Source: Burkholderiales bacterium
GTDB lineage: Bacteria > Pseudomonadota > Gammaproteobacteria > Burkholderiales > SG8-41
DNA: 38,749 bases
Assembly (NCBI GenBank): GCA_030683105.1
Contig: JAUXMZ010000021.1
Location: 1-38,749 of the forward strand
Reading direction: 5' to 3'
Shown: positions 1 through 7,986 of the stretch, in pieces
Position numbering within the stretch: the stretch's first letter is position 1
Layout of the letters: each line of letters begins with the position of its first letter
Program-made: the position numbers and the translations under genes
The notes under the pieces: model-generated
Told to the model about the DNA's origin: nothing
The model's database searches: none
What the model saw: the letters and a program-made list of their open reading frames with translations, nothing else

Positions 1-462
1 CTGCGCGAACTCGACCGCATGGAGTTCTACGTCTACGAAACGCGGCAACTGATCAAAGCCAGCCACCGGCCGCTGGTCATCATCACCAGCAACAATGAGA
101 AAGATCTGCCCGATGCGTTTTTGCGGCGCTGTTTTTTCCATTACATCCGTTTCCCAGACCACGAGACGATGGAAAAAATCGTGCGTGTGCATTATCCGGA
201 CCTCAAGAAAGCGCTGCTCAAGCAGGCGCTCGAATCGTTTTTCGAGATCCGCGAAGTGCCGGGGTTGAAGAAAAAGCCCTCGACCTCTGAACTGCTGGAC
301 TGGCTCAAGCTGCTGATGGCGGAGGACATCCCGCCGGAAGCGCTGCACAGCCAGGACAGCCACAAGATCATCCCGCCGCTGCACGGCGCGCTGCTGAAGA
401 ACGAGCAGGATGTGCATCTGTTCGAGCGCCTCGTCTTTATGTCTCGGCGCAAGCCAGGTTAA
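1..462 (+). CDS. MoxR-family AAA+ ATPase, C-terminal part (5' end outside window)
   Basis: The frame is open from base 1 and ends with TAA at 460-462, so only the last 153 codons are present. The visible part carries the sensor-1 and arginine-finger region (ITSNNEKDLPDAFLRRC, about residues 28-44 of the fragment), then the helical lid. Walker A and B would lie upstream of the window. MoxR ATPases act as chaperone-like partners of VWA proteins in cofactor insertion or complex maturation. Such a partner, a CoxE-type VWA gene, follows at 1218, but a DNA glycosylase gene sits between them, which is unusual for this pair. The family call is firm; the substrate is unknown. Confidence 0.85.
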   Translation: MRELDRMEFYVYETRQLIKASHRPLVIITSNNEKDLPDAFLRRCFFHYIRFPDHETMEKIVRVHYPDLKKALLKQALESFFEIREVPGLKKKPSTSELLDWLKLLMAEDIPPEALHSQDSHKIIPPLHGALLKNEQDVHLFERLVFMSRRKPG

Positions 463-470
463 AACCTTTT

Positions 471-640
471 GGCCACAGAGGACACAGAGAGAAACAAAAG
501 CAAAGGCAATTACAAAGAGAAAATCGGCGCACCATGAATGACACAAATATTTCGCGAAACGCGGCGCGTCCTTTATGGATAGTCGCGCTGTTTTTTTTCT
601 CTTTGGGTTTTCCTCTGTGAACTCTGTGCTCTCTGTGGCC
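471..640. repeat. Inverted pair of CCACAGAG-type periodic repeats
   Basis: GGCCACAGAGGACACAGAGA begins at 471. Its inverted counterpart, made of CTCTGTG units and ending in CTCTGTGGCC, lies at 612-640. Between them is about 120 bases of AT-richer DNA with no gene. The same repeat type recurs as an inverted pair at 18234-18421. The arms could fold into a long imperfect hairpin between the MoxR gene and the glycosylase gene. Confidence 0.8.
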
Positions 641-660
641 ATATTTTTGGTTTTGTTGTT

Positions 661-1224
661 GTGAGCAAAGCCGCAACAGGTTTTCCACCGGTCGTGGACG
701 AGCAGGTGACGATGCTGATCCTCGGCAGCTTCCCGAGCACGGCTTCGCTCGGCAAGGGCCAGTATTACGGCCATCCGCAGAACCAGTTCTGGCGGTTGCT
801 GGGAAGTGTCATCGCCGCACCGCTGCCCGACCTGCCTTATGAGGCGCGTCTGCAGACGTTGCTGGAACATCACATCGGCTTGTGGGACATAATCGGCAAG
901 TGCGAACGCGCCGGCAGCCTCGACAGCAACATCCGCAACGCGCTGCACAACGACTTCGGGTGCGTGACAGGCGTCGCGAAGCAACTGCGCCGCGTGTGTT
1001 TCAACGGCAAGACCGCCGCCAAAATGGAACCGCTCTTTATCGAATGGGGGTACGAGACCATCGTGCTGCCATCATCCAGTCCGGCCTATACGATGAATTT
1101 TGAATCGAAACTCGAACAATGGCGAAAAATTGTATCGCCAGTCCGAAACACGAATCCGCGGAGCATTGGGTTGGCATTTAACTCTTCACCCTTCACTCTT
1201 CACCCTTCACGCAAAACATGCTGA
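661..1224 (+). CDS. Hypoxanthine-DNA glycosylase (DNA-deoxyinosine glycosylase, UDG superfamily)
   Basis: Single-domain enzyme that would excise deaminated adenine (hypoxanthine) from DNA. The N-terminal GFPPVVDEQ segment followed by LILGSFPS, the YYGHPQNQFW motif (about residues 40-49; its Asn is in the region implicated in catalysis in this family) and the late LPSSSPAY motif match the family. I chose the GTG at 661 because it keeps the GFPPV segment typical of the family; no strong ribosome site is visible. The last 20 or so codons run through the TTCACCC repeat, so the C-terminus is probably repeat-derived, and the frame overlaps the next start (1218) by 7 bases. The gene splits a MoxR/VWA pair. 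Confidence 0.85.
   Translation: MSKAATGFPPVVDEQVTMLILGSFPSTASLGKGQYYGHPQNQFWRLLGSVIAAPLPDLPYEARLQTLLEHHIGLWDIIGKCERAGSLDSNIRNALHNDFGCVTGVAKQLRRVCFNGKTAAKMEPLFIEWGYETIVLPSSSPAYTMNFESKLEQWRKIVSPVRNTNPRSIGLAFNSSPFTLHPSRKTC
1181..1210. repeat. TTCACCC / TTCACTC heptamer repeat
   Basis: Four tandem units of the type CTTCACC occupy the 3' end of the glycosylase frame, just before the VWA start codon. A closely matching array (TTCACCC units) is at 8953-8978. Confidence 0.85.
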
Positions 1225-2399
1225 TCGAATTCTTTTTGAAGTTGAAGCAGGGCGGACTCCCGGTTTCGATCAGGGAATTCCTGACCCTGCTCGAAGCGCT
1301 GGAGATGCGCGTCATCTTCGGCAGCATCGACGATTTTTATTACCTGTCGCGTACCTGCCTGGTCAAGGACGAGAAATACTTCGACTGCTTCGACCGCGTG
1401 TTCGGCGCTTATTTCAACGGTGTGCTCGATGTGGAAGGCGTTGCAGCACAGATACCCGAGGAGTGGCTCAGGAAACTCGCAGAGAAAACACTCTCTGAGG
1501 AAGAGAAAAAACTGATCGAGGCGCTCGGCGGCTGGGACAAGCTGATGGAGACGCTCAAGAAACGCCTCGAAGAGCAGAAAGGGCGCCACCAGGGCGGCAG
1601 CAAGTGGATAGGCACCGCCGGCACCTCGCCCTTCGGCGCCTACGGCTACAACCCGGAAGGCGTGCGCATCGGTCAGCACGAATCGCGGCACCGGCGCGCG
1701 GTAAAGGTGTGGGATGCGCGCGAATTCAGGAACCTGGACGACACGGTCGAGATCGGCACGCGCAACATCAAGGTCGCGCTAAAGCGCCTGCGCAAGTTCG
1801 CGCGCGAGGGCAATGCCGAGGAACTCGATCTCGACGATACCATACGCTCGACCGCCAAAAACGCCGGCTGGCTCGACATCAAGATGGTGCCGGAGCGGCA
1901 CAACAGCGTGAAGGTGCTGCTGTTCCTCGATGTCGGCGGCTCGATGGACGATCATGTCCGCGTCTGCGAGCAGTTGTTTTCCGCGGCGCGCACCGAGTTC
2001 AAGCACCTCGAGTATTTCTATTTCCACAATTTTCTCTACGAGCGGGTGTGGAAGGACAATCACCGCCGCGCCGCCGAGCGCGTCGCAACGTGGGACGTGA
2101 TGCATAAGTATCCCCATGATTATAAAGTAATAATTGTTGGGGATGCGACGATGAGCCCGTACGAGATCATGTATCCCGGCGGCAGCGTCGAGCACACCAA
2201 CCCGGAGCCGGGCGCGCTGTGGATGCAGCGGCTGCTGGAGGTGTACAAGGACACGATCTGGCTCAACCCCCAGCCCGAGGAAGTGTGGAACTATCACGAC
2301 TCGATACGCATTACTCGGCAACTGCTGGGCGAGCGCATGTTTCCCCTGACGCTGGCGGGCCTGGACCGAGGGATGCGGGTGCTGAGCAAGGCGCATTAG
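1218..2399 (+). CDS. CoxE-type VWA domain protein
   Basis: A 393-residue protein of the family found next to MoxR ATPases. After an N-terminal helical region, the VWA domain occupies about residues 225-390. It starts with a MIDAS-like motif LLFLDVGGSMDD (about 230-241), in which the usual first Ser of DxSxS is Gly. Such proteins are thought to work with MoxR ATPases on metal-cofactor or complex assembly; the client here is not evident. The ATG at 1218 overlaps the end of the glycosylase frame. A local AT-rich stretch near 2100-2150 is within the reading frame and does not break it. Confidence 0.85.
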   Translation: MLIEFFLKLKQGGLPVSIREFLTLLEALEMRVIFGSIDDFYYLSRTCLVKDEKYFDCFDRVFGAYFNGVLDVEGVAAQIPEEWLRKLAEKTLSEEEKKLIEALGGWDKLMETLKKRLEEQKGRHQGGSKWIGTAGTSPFGAYGYNPEGVRIGQHESRHRRAVKVWDAREFRNLDDTVEIGTRNIKVALKRLRKFAREGNAEELDLDDTIRSTAKNAGWLDIKMVPERHNSVKVLLFLDVGGSMDDHVRVCEQLFSAARTEFKHLEYFYFHNFLYERVWKDNHRRAAERVATWDVMHKYPHDYKVIIVGDATMSPYEIMYPGGSVEHTNPEPGALWMQRLLEVYKDTIWLNPQPEEVWNYHDSIRITRQLLGERMFPLTLAGLDRGMRVLSKAH

Positions 2400-2403
2400 A
2401 ATC

Positions 2404-2450
2404 CGTGATTCGTGATTCGTGACTCGTGATTGGTGATTGGTGATTGGTGA
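2404..2450. repeat. GTGATTC / GTGATTG heptamer array
   Basis: About seven tandem units GTGATTC or GTGATTG lie directly after the VWA stop. The last GGTGA is 8 bases before the TTG start of the GNAT gene and may serve as its ribosome site. Related arrays are at 7946-7964 and 29868-29990. Confidence 0.85.
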
Positions 2451-2456
2451 AAAGCT

Positions 2457-2942
2457 TTGACTGCGCAAAACGTTGATTGCCAAATTGTGACTGTCGACAA
2501 GTTGGGCGCCGACCTCGATGCGGTGCGTGCCCTGTTTGTTGAATACGCCGGGTCGCTCGGATTCAGCCTGTGTTTCCAGGGATTCGACCAGGAATTGGCG
2601 ACGCTGCCCGGCGACTATGCGCCACCGCATGGCTGCCTGTTGCTGGCACGGGCGGGCAACGAGGCCGCTGGTTGCGTGGGGGTGCGCAGACTGGATGCCG
2701 AGCGCTGCGAAATGAAGCGGCTTTACGTGCGACCCGCGTTGCGCGGCACTGGGCTGGGAAGAAAACTCGCTGCAGCGGCGATGGCAGCAGCACGCGAGGC
2801 CGGTTATCGCAGCATGCTGCTCGATACCTTGCATGATATGCGGGAGGCGCGTGCTTTGTACGTATCGTTTGGTTTCTCAGCGTGCGAGCCGTACTACGAC
2901 AACACCTGCGCCGGCAGCGACTGCTTCGAAATCGTGCTCTAG
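2457..2942 (+). CDS. GNAT-family N-acetyltransferase
   Basis: A 161-residue single-domain acyltransferase that would move an acetyl group from acetyl-CoA to an amine; the substrate cannot be told. The acetyl-CoA loop is visible as RPALRGTGLGRKL (about residues 91-103), preceded by the beta strand EMKRLYV and followed by a helix and the ALYVSFGF segment typical of the C-terminal motif. The start is a TTG at 2457 just behind the GTGATTG repeat array; no in-frame ATG lies early enough to keep the first strand. It stands alone, between the VWA gene and the c-di-GMP genes. Confidence 0.8.
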   Translation: MTAQNVDCQIVTVDKLGADLDAVRALFVEYAGSLGFSLCFQGFDQELATLPGDYAPPHGCLLLARAGNEAAGCVGVRRLDAERCEMKRLYVRPALRGTGLGRKLAAAAMAAAREAGYRSMLLDTLHDMREARALYVSFGFSACEPYYDNTCAGSDCFEIVL

Positions 2943-3127
2943 TCATGGGGGGTGGCCAACGGACACTGCTGGGTTACGGATCAAGCTGTGCGTCGCGGGC
3001 GAGCGATACCGTAAACTTGCAATCCATCTGCGCCGATGCTGCTAGCAGTAAGCGCGATGCTGTATCAGGTGCATGCTATGATGAATGTGAGTCATACAAT
3101 TCGCGGCATTTACCAGAGCATTGATCC

Positions 3128-4357
3128 ATGAGAAAACAAATCCCGGTTGAGTCGTTGCAAAAAGGCATGTACGTTATCGAGCTCGACAGGCCGTGGCTGG
3201 AAACGCCGTTTGTCTATCAGGGGTTTCCCATCCATACCGAAGTCCAGATCAAGGTCCTGAAAAAATACTGCAAGACGGTATATATAGAAACCGAAAAAGA
3301 GTACGTGCTCAATTCAGATACGGATATCAAACGAATGAAATCCGCCGGACCGCAAGCCGGCAATGTGGCGCAGACAGAGTTCATGGGAACGACCGTATAT
3401 ACGAACAGGCTTACGGTCGAGGAGGAAATGGTCAATGCCGAGAAAATCCTCGGCGAATGCGTGGAAGCGGTAAATGAGAGTTTTTCCCGCCTGCACGCGA
3501 CAGGAGAGCTGGATTCAGTGACCGCCAAGGAGGCGGTGACGGGCATGACAAACAGCATCGAGCGCAATGCGGATGCGATGATGCTCCTGTACCAGATCAA
3601 GAAAAGGGGCGCATACGAGTTTCATCGCGCATTGGATACCTCGATTCTGATGATGACATTCGCGAGGTTTCTCCAGCTTACCAAAGAGCAGCTTGAGCTT
3701 GTGGGGCTGGCAGGAATGTTTCTCGATATTGGCAAGGTCAAGCTGCCGGACGAACTCCTGCGGAAAAAGGAATTGCTGAAGCCTGCAGAATACGCGATTA
3801 TAAAACGCCACGTCGCGTACTCCCTGGATTACATCAACGCCACCCCCGGGATTCCGGAAGGGCTCAGTGATATCGTGGCGCAACATCATGAGCGGCAGGA
3901 CGGCAGCGGCTATCCCCACGGCTTGCGCGGCGAAGAAATTACCATGCTGGCTGCCATGGCCGGATTGGTAGATACTTTTTCTGCGCTGACATCCGCGCGG
4001 CCTTACGCCGAACAACTGTCCCCTTCAAACGCACTCAGCTATCTTTACAAGCAGAAGGGCAGGTTCTTTCCGGAAGCTTTGGTTGAGCAGTTTATCCAGT
4101 GCATAGGCATCTATCCTGTCGGCAGCGTGGTCGAAATGAATACGGGCGAGGTCGCCATTGTGATTGCCCAGAACCTGGTCAGGCGGTTGCAGCCCCGCGT
4201 AATGATTATCCTGGATCGGGACAGGAAGCCAATGCGCACCCAGTTGATACTGGATCTGGTGAAGGCGCCAAGGGCGACACCTGAGGAGGCGTATAAAATC
4301 CGGCGAACGCTGCCCAAGGATGCGCTTCCGATCAATCCTGAAGATTTCTTCATCTGA
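3128..4357 (+). CDS. DUF3391 and HD-GYP domain protein (c-di-GMP phosphodiesterase family)
   Basis: A 409-residue cytoplasmic protein. Residues 1 to about 130 form the DUF3391 domain (MRKQIPVESLQKGMYV), and about 165-360 the HD-GYP domain. The signature HHERQDGSGYPHGLRG (about 254-269) is intact. The first metal motif, usually HDIGK, reads FLDIGKVKLP: the His is Leu and only the Asp remains. HD-GYP proteins hydrolyse c-di-GMP using two or three metals, so activity here may be altered or lost, although this could be a subfamily trait. A weak TATGAT (3077-3082) may be its -10 box. The EAL gene starts 11 bases after the stop, so the two likely form an operon. Confidence 0.9.
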   Translation: MRKQIPVESLQKGMYVIELDRPWLETPFVYQGFPIHTEVQIKVLKKYCKTVYIETEKEYVLNSDTDIKRMKSAGPQAGNVAQTEFMGTTVYTNRLTVEEEMVNAEKILGECVEAVNESFSRLHATGELDSVTAKEAVTGMTNSIERNADAMMLLYQIKKRGAYEFHRALDTSILMMTFARFLQLTKEQLELVGLAGMFLDIGKVKLPDELLRKKELLKPAEYAIIKRHVAYSLDYINATPGIPEGLSDIVAQHHERQDGSGYPHGLRGEEITMLAAMAGLVDTFSALTSARPYAEQLSPSNALSYLYKQKGRFFPEALVEQFIQCIGIYPVGSVVEMNTGEVAIVIAQNLVRRLQPRVMIILDRDRKPMRTQLILDLVKAPRATPEEAYKIRRTLPKDALPINPEDFFI

Positions 4358-4368
4358 CCGGGGGCGAC

Positions 4369-5679
4369 GTGGCCATGGAAGACGTACATGACATCGCCCT
4401 GCGGGAATTGCTGGATCCGTTAACCGGGCACCTGCAGGAAGAGTTGAATTCGGCCCGTATCGCCGGGCAACGTGTGGCGATATTGCTTGTGAAATCTGCC
4501 GCAATCGATCAGATCGATGCGGCGCACGGTTTTCACGCCGGTGACGTCCTGTCCTCCGAGATCGTCAAGCGGCTGCGATCCAGGGCGCTGCGCAAGCATG
4601 ACGGGATCGAATTGCTTTCCCGCGACGAGTTCGTGTGCATATTGAGACCGATATCCTCCGAGGGCATTTCGATGCTCGCCGGCCAGCGCATATTGACCTT
4701 GCTGTCCGAGCCGGTGGAATTCGGGGATAAATCCGCCGTTGCGGATGCGGCGGTCGGCATCTCGATGTTTCCGGACCATGGCGAGGATGCGGAGGTGCTG
4801 CTGCAGCGAGCAAAGTACGCTTTGCAATCGGCGCGCAAAAATCGCGACAGGCTGTGCTATTACGAGACGGAGCAGACCTCGCCGCCCATCGACCAGTTGC
4901 AGTACGCCGAGCGCCTGCGGCTGGCCCTGGACAGAAACACGCTGAGTCTGCATTTCCAGCCGCAATTCAACCTGTTGACAGGGCGTATCTCGGGGGCGGA
5001 AGCTCTCCTGCGCTGGAAGGACGATGTGCTGGGGCAGGTTCCTCCCAATATTGCAGTCCAGGCGGCGGAGTCTGCCGGACTGGTCGACAGGCTGACCTTG
5101 TGGGTGATTACCAGCGCGATTCAGAAAAATGCGGAGTTCCAGAAGATCTCCCCTGATTTTACGGTGAGCGTCAACATTTCACCGTCAAATCTGCAGGAGC
5201 CTGATCTGCCCTTTTATATTGATCGCGCTCTCAGGACATGGGGTGTCAAGGGCGGCACGGTGGTGATGGAAATCACTGAAACGGCAATCATGGTGGACCA
5301 GAAGAAAGCGAGCGAAGCGTTGAATGAGCTCAAGTCTTTCGGCGTGCGCCTGTCGATAGACGATTTTGGCACGGGCTATTCATCGATTTATTATCTGGCA
5401 CAGTTGCCTCTCGATGAATTAAAGATCGATCTGCTTTTCGTCAGGGGCATGCTCGAGGTGCCGAACTATGCCAAGATCGTTCGTTCGCTGATCGAGCTTG
5501 CCCACAATCTCGACATGATGGTGGTGGCGGAAGGCGTGGAAAATGAAGATATCGCGGCAGCGCTGACTCATCTTGGTTGTGATTATCTGCAGGGCTACCA
5601 TATCGGAAAACCGATGCCTTCCCAGGATTTGATCACCCTGCTGCGTGCGCAACCGGCATCCGCCAAAAAGATGGATTAA
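4369..5679 (+). CDS. Degenerate GGDEF plus EAL domain protein (probable c-di-GMP phosphodiesterase)
   Basis: A 436-residue soluble protein. The GGDEF domain (about 15-165) is degenerate: the signature reads SRDEF (about residue 84), so it should not make c-di-GMP. The EAL domain (about 185-430) looks complete: EALLRW, the Asn of SVNISPSN, EITETA, DDFGTGYSS (about 331-339), LKID, AEGVEN and YLQGYHIGKP are present, so hydrolysis of c-di-GMP to pGpG is likely. The start is GTG at 4369 (ATG at 4375 possible) behind GGGGG. No membrane segment or sensor domain is visible; input may come from the neighbouring HD-GYP protein. Confidence 0.88.
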   Translation: MAMEDVHDIALRELLDPLTGHLQEELNSARIAGQRVAILLVKSAAIDQIDAAHGFHAGDVLSSEIVKRLRSRALRKHDGIELLSRDEFVCILRPISSEGISMLAGQRILTLLSEPVEFGDKSAVADAAVGISMFPDHGEDAEVLLQRAKYALQSARKNRDRLCYYETEQTSPPIDQLQYAERLRLALDRNTLSLHFQPQFNLLTGRISGAEALLRWKDDVLGQVPPNIAVQAAESAGLVDRLTLWVITSAIQKNAEFQKISPDFTVSVNISPSNLQEPDLPFYIDRALRTWGVKGGTVVMEITETAIMVDQKKASEALNELKSFGVRLSIDDFGTGYSSIYYLAQLPLDELKIDLLFVRGMLEVPNYAKIVRSLIELAHNLDMMVVAEGVENEDIAAALTHLGCDYLQGYHIGKPMPSQDLITLLRAQPASAKKMD

Positions 5680-5721
5680 CGCCGTTTCTGGCAGGTAATG
5701 CAGTAAGCAGGACCAGTCCGT

Positions 5722-7332
5722 TCAAGCGTCCATCGCGGACTGAAACACCAGCCCCGCGTGTTCGCGCAGGGCGTGAAAGCGGATTGCCGGCCAGTTTTCC
5801 TGCGCCACGTCGAGTTCGGCCTGGTGTGTAATCAGAAAAGTGGGCGCCTCCACCACGTCGTGGGCGATGCGGTGCGCATTGAATTCGATGAAGCGCTTCA
5901 GCTCCTTCGGGTCGTCCGACGTAATCCAGCGCGCCGCGGTGTAGCGGGCAGGCACCAGGCGCGCTTCGGCATTGTATTCATGGCGCAGTCGGTGCGCGAC
6001 CACCTCGAACTGCAGCGCGCCGGCTGCACCTAGCAGTAGCGAGCCGCCGGTGTGCGGGCGAAAGACCTGGATCGCGCCTTCCTCGCCAAGCTGGGCGAGG
6101 CCGGAGCGCAATTGCTTGCTGCGCAGCGGGTCGGCGATTTCCACGCTCTGGAACAGTTCGGGCGCAAAGAACGGCAGTCCGGTGAACTGCAGGTCTTCGC
6201 CCTCGGTCAGCGTGTCGCCCAACTGCAGCACGCCGTGGTTGGGGATGCCGATGATGTCCCCGGGATAGGCTTCTTCGAGCAGGTCGCGGCGCTGCGACAG
6301 GAACGACACCACGTTATTGGGCCGCAGGTCTTTGCCGGTGCGGCAGTTCTTGAGCCGCATGCCGCGCACGAACCGGCCCGAGCACACGCGGATGAAGGCC
6401 ACGCGGTCGCGATGCGCCGGGTCCATGTTGGCCTGGATCTTGAAGACAACGCCGGAAAATTTCAGCTCGTCGGGCCGCACCGTGCGCTGCAATGCAGGGC
6501 GTGGCTGCGGCGGCGGCGCGAAATCGACCAGCGCATCGAGCACTTCGCGCACGCCGAAGTTGTTGACGGCCGAGCCGAAGAACAGCGGCGTTTGTTTGCC
6601 CGCGAGGAAGGTAGGGGCGTCGAATGCGGGCGACACGCCGCTGACCAGCCGGCTTTCCTGCAGCGCGTGGGTGTAGGTGTCGCCGAATGGGCGGGTGCGC
6701 GCGGCGTCGTCGAGGTCATCGATGATCTCGTCCTGTTCTTTGATGCGGTCCACGCCGGGGCGAAACACGCGCATGCTTTGGCTGCGCACGTCAATCACGC
6801 CGTAGAATTGCTTGCCCATGCCGACCGGCCAGCTGCACGGCACCACCGGCATTTCCAGCACCCGTTCGATCTCATCGATCAGGTCCATGGGTTCGCGCAC
6901 TTCGCGGTCCAGTTTGTTGATGAACGTGATGATGGGCGTGTTGCGGGCGCGGCAGACCTGCAGCAGGCGCAGCGTCTGGGGCTCCACGCCGTTGGCCGCA
7001 TCGATCACCATCAGCGCGGCGTCCACCGCCGTCAGCACGCGGTAGGTGTCTTCGGAAAAGTCGCGGTGGCCGGGCGTGTCGAGCAGATTGATCACGCAGT
7101 CGCGGTACTCCATCTGCATCACCGAGCTTGCGACCGAGATGCCGCGCTGCTTCTCGATGTCCATCCAGTCAGAGGTGGCGTGGCGCGACGCCTTGCGCGC
7201 CTTGACGCTGCCCGCGATATGAATCGCGCCGGCAAACAGCAACAGTTTTTCAGTGAGCGTGGTCTTGCCGGCATCCGGGTGGGAGATGATGGCGAAGGTG
7301 CGGCGTCTGGCTACTTCGTGGGCTATGGTCAT
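5722..7332 (-). CDS. prfC: Peptide chain release factor 3
   Basis: RF3 is a translational GTPase that recycles RF1 and RF2 from the ribosome after termination. The G motifs are in order: SHPDAGKTT near the N-terminus, RGISV, DTPGH and NKLD, followed by the EF-Tu-like domain 2 and the RF3 C-terminal domain. The 536-residue length fits the family. I chose the ATG at 7332 (MTIAHEVARRRTF), which aligns with the usual RF3 beginning; a TTG nine bases upstream is the alternative. The gene converges on the EAL gene with 42 bases between the stops and no strong terminator hairpin. A 448-codon open frame lies antisense to it and is a GC-bias shadow. Confidence 0.97.
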   Translation of the reverse strand: MTIAHEVARRRTFAIISHPDAGKTTLTEKLLLFAGAIHIAGSVKARKASRHATSDWMDIEKQRGISVASSVMQMEYRDCVINLLDTPGHRDFSEDTYRVLTAVDAALMVIDAANGVEPQTLRLLQVCRARNTPIITFINKLDREVREPMDLIDEIERVLEMPVVPCSWPVGMGKQFYGVIDVRSQSMRVFRPGVDRIKEQDEIIDDLDDAARTRPFGDTYTHALQESRLVSGVSPAFDAPTFLAGKQTPLFFGSAVNNFGVREVLDALVDFAPPPQPRPALQRTVRPDELKFSGVVFKIQANMDPAHRDRVAFIRVCSGRFVRGMRLKNCRTGKDLRPNNVVSFLSQRRDLLEEAYPGDIIGIPNHGVLQLGDTLTEGEDLQFTGLPFFAPELFQSVEIADPLRSKQLRSGLAQLGEEGAIQVFRPHTGGSLLLGAAGALQFEVVAHRLRHEYNAEARLVPARYTAARWITSDDPKELKRFIEFNAHRIAHDVVEAPTFLITHQAELDVAQENWPAIRFHALREHAGLVFQSAMDA

Positions 7333-7512
7333 AACGGGCAATCGTCGAAAGTAAAGCAGACCACCGGCCCGGTTTATCGGAACACGGGAATATCCTGAAA
7401 GCGGATGACGGCAGCCGGGAGAACGTATGGCGTGCCGGTTCTATATCGCAGGTCTGAGTGCGGGGCGGATTCTACGCCTTATCGCATATGGAATCAATGT
7501 GTTGCGATGAGG

Positions 7513-7938
7513 TCAGCGAGTGCGTTGCAGCTTGTCCGCCACCTTGGTGTTGAATTTGGTGGCGTCGATCAGGACGCGCTCGTGCGTGCCTTCGGAAATC
7601 TTGTCGATGCCGTCGTGCGCCGACAGCGTAAAGGAGATCTTGCGGCCTTCGACCTTGTCGACGCGCACGTCTATCGTCACCGTCAAGCCCGGCGGCGTTG
7701 CGGCGAGATGGGTAAAGTTGACCATCGTGCCGAGCGACTGCTCGCGCGGCCAGTCCAGATGCGGCCGGATCGTTTCGAGCGCGGCCCACTCCATCAGCCC
7801 CACCAGGTAGCCGGTTGCCAGTACCTGCGGCATCGCCTGGAACATGTCGGATTCCCGGTAAAGATGCGGCACCGTCTTCGTCTCCGGAATCCGGAACGTA
7901 AAGCGATGGGTGAGACCGGGCTGCAGCGTGTCTTTCAT
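7513..7938 (-). CDS. FlK-like hot-dog thioesterase
   Basis: A 141-residue single hot-dog protein resembling the fluoroacetyl-CoA thioesterase (FlK) family. The catalytic Thr/Glu pair of that family fits ATGYLVGLMEW (Thr and Glu eight residues apart, as in FlK Thr42/Glu50), and a His follows 27 residues later in VNFTHLAATPPG, close to the FlK His76 spacing. Most housekeeping members hydrolyse unidentified small acyl-CoAs, so fluoroacetate detoxification should not be assumed. It lies 180 bases downstream of the prfC start, and the GTGATTG array separates it from the Ada-like gene. Confidence 0.78.
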   Translation of the reverse strand: MKDTLQPGLTHRFTFRIPETKTVPHLYRESDMFQAMPQVLATGYLVGLMEWAALETIRPHLDWPREQSLGTMVNFTHLAATPPGLTVTIDVRVDKVEGRKISFTLSAHDGIDKISEGTHERVLIDATKFNTKVADKLQRTR

Positions 7939-7945
7939 GGAGAAC

Positions 7946-7964
7946 GGTGATTGGTGATTGGTGA
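7946..7964. repeat. GTGATTG heptamer array (short)
   Basis: GGTGATTGGTGATTGGTGA, between the stop of the Ada-like gene and the start of the thioesterase gene. Same unit as at 2404-2450. Confidence 0.8.
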
Positions 7965-7986
7965 ATAGTAAAACAAAGCGGGTGGT

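Noticed and set aside
1779-2834. 351-codon minus-strand frame across the VWA and GNAT genes
   Set aside because: It spans the GTGATTG repeat and two clear genes on the other strand, and has no recognisable domain.
6052-7398. 448-codon plus-strand open frame antisense to prfC
   Set aside because: Its composition (His/Ala/Val/Arg-rich) is that of a GC-skewed complement of a coding frame, and prfC on the other strand has all family motifs.
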